From the NCBI GenBank assembly GCA_946886245.1, contig CAMPIF010000342.1, positions 1 to 5,283 on the forward strand: a stretch of 5,283 bases of DNA, written 5' to 3'. This document shows, one piece after another, positions 4,598-5,283 of the stretch. Under the pieces are notes generated by a model. The model made no database searches, had not been told where the DNA came from, and was given only the letters and a program-made list of their open reading frames with translations. Each line of letters begins with the position of its first letter. The first letter of the stretch is position 1. A program made the position numbers and the translations under genes. This DNA comes from Ectopseudomonas composti (GTDB taxonomy: Bacteria; Pseudomonadota; Gammaproteobacteria; Pseudomonadales; Pseudomonadaceae).

Positions 4598-5283
4598 ATG
4601 CGTTATCCCTCCATGACCGCGCTGCGCGCACTGGACGCAGTCGCTCGCCTGGGCAGTGTCGCCGAAGCCGCCAGTGAGCTGAACCTGACCCCGAGCGCGA
4701 TCAGCCACCAGATCAAGAGTCTGGAGCAGACCCTCGGCTTTGCCCTGACCGAACGCCATGGTCGCAACATTCGCATCACCTATCAGGGCGAGCGCTATGC
4801 CCGTGACATCCACCTGCTGCTGGCCAGCATCCTCGAAGCCGGACAGCGTTCCGACGGCCAGCACATCAGTGGCCGGTTGCGCATCAGCAGCCCGCCGGGG
4901 TTTGCTACCTATTGGCTGTGCGCCCATGTCGCCGAGTTTCAGACACTCTATCCCCAGGTTGAGCTGCAACTGGTATCACCACGTACACCCAGGGATACCA
5001 GTGAAAGCAGTGTCGATCTGTTCATTGCCTATGGCATGGGCGACTGGCCCAACCAGCATGTCCAGAAGATCGTGTCACTGCGCTATTTCCCGGTGTGCAG
5101 CCCAAGCCTGGTAAATGCCATGGGCGGTTTGAACAGCCTGGACAGCCTCCGGCATGCGTTACTGCTGCACATGATCGATTACTCCGACTGGCGAGTCTGG
5201 CTGGCAGAGGCCGGGGCGCCGAACATCGAGGCTGAGCGAGGCATCATCTTTGCTGATGCCCATTTCGTGCAATCGGCCTGTAT
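4598..5283 (+). CDS. LysR-family transcriptional regulator, GcvA type (3' end beyond window)
   Basis: The first 228 residues of a protein expected to be near 300; the frame is open to the window edge. The N-terminal winged helix-turn-helix covers about residues 6-63, with the recognition segment LTPSAISHQIKSLEQTLG (30-47) typical of LysR proteins. A linker helix follows (65-85). The effector domain begins around 91 (SGRLRISSPPGFATYWL) and carries GcvA-subgroup landmarks: VDLFIAYGMGDWP (139-151), FPVCSPSL (164-171) and LLLHMIDYSDWRVWL (188-202). The start is the ATG at 4598, with a modest GAGG 10 nt upstream; M6 (4613) is an alternative that would cut into the DNA-binding domain. Its divergent position makes it the likely regulator of the transporter-aminotransferase operon, with the imported amino acid or a product as a plausible co-inducer (inference). 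GcvA itself controls glycine cleavage, but this subgroup has many other roles. Confidence 0.92.
   Translation, partial: MRYPSMTALRALDAVARLGSVAEAASELNLTPSAISHQIKSLEQTLGFALTERHGRNIRITYQGERYARDIHLLLASILEAGQRSDGQHISGRLRISSPPGFATYWLCAHVAEFQTLYPQVELQLVSPRTPRDTSESSVDLFIAYGMGDWPNQHVQKIVSLRYFPVCSPSLVNAMGGLNSLDSLRHALLLHMIDYSDWRVWLAEAGAPNIEAERGIIFADAHFVQSAC

Noticed and set aside
4553..4969. 138-codon minus-strand frame across the LysR start
   Set aside because: It opposes the conserved LysR DNA-binding domain and has no domain of its own.

Overview
The window looks like chromosomal DNA of a fluorescent-group Pseudomonas or close relative. The evidence is high GC, strongly G/C-ending codons, AGGAGG/GAGGAG-type ribosome binding sites, and an aminotransferase whose sequence resembles, from memory, the Pseudomonas AruH arginine:pyruvate transaminase. 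No mobile element, tRNA, rRNA or CRISPR array is visible.

Layout. Five genes run leftwards (minus strand), tightly packed, in transcription order: a HisP-type ABC ATPase (4373-3579), a HisJ/ArgT/NocT-type periplasmic binding protein (3528-2755), a HisQ-type permease (2699-1986), a HisM-type permease (1976-1287) and the AruH-like PLP aminotransferase (1243-56). Gaps are only 9 to 55 bp, so they probably form one operon. On the plus strand, diverging from the ATPase gene, a GcvA-type LysR regulator starts at 4598 and runs off the right edge (228 residues visible). The 224-bp divergent region 4374-4597 holds most of the regulatory structure: a perfect dyad CAGGCAA-N5-TTGCCTG, a further exact TTGCCTGG copy, three T-tracts spaced about two helical turns apart, and a palindrome over the ribosome binding site and TTG start of the ATPase gene.

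How it works together. The binding protein captures a polar, probably cationic or guanidino amino acid (arginine-like or opine-like) in the periplasm. The two permeases and the ATPase import it, and the aminotransferase removes its alpha-amino group in the cytoplasm. The LysR protein probably senses the substrate or its product and controls the divergent operon. The ABC gene order (P-T-Q-M) and the LysR partner recall the Agrobacterium nopaline/octopine uptake modules. The exact substrate cannot be read from sequence alone. The parts are all known families; the points worth a second look are the pairing of uptake with an AruH-like transaminase, the altered binding-protein pocket and the organised divergent control region.
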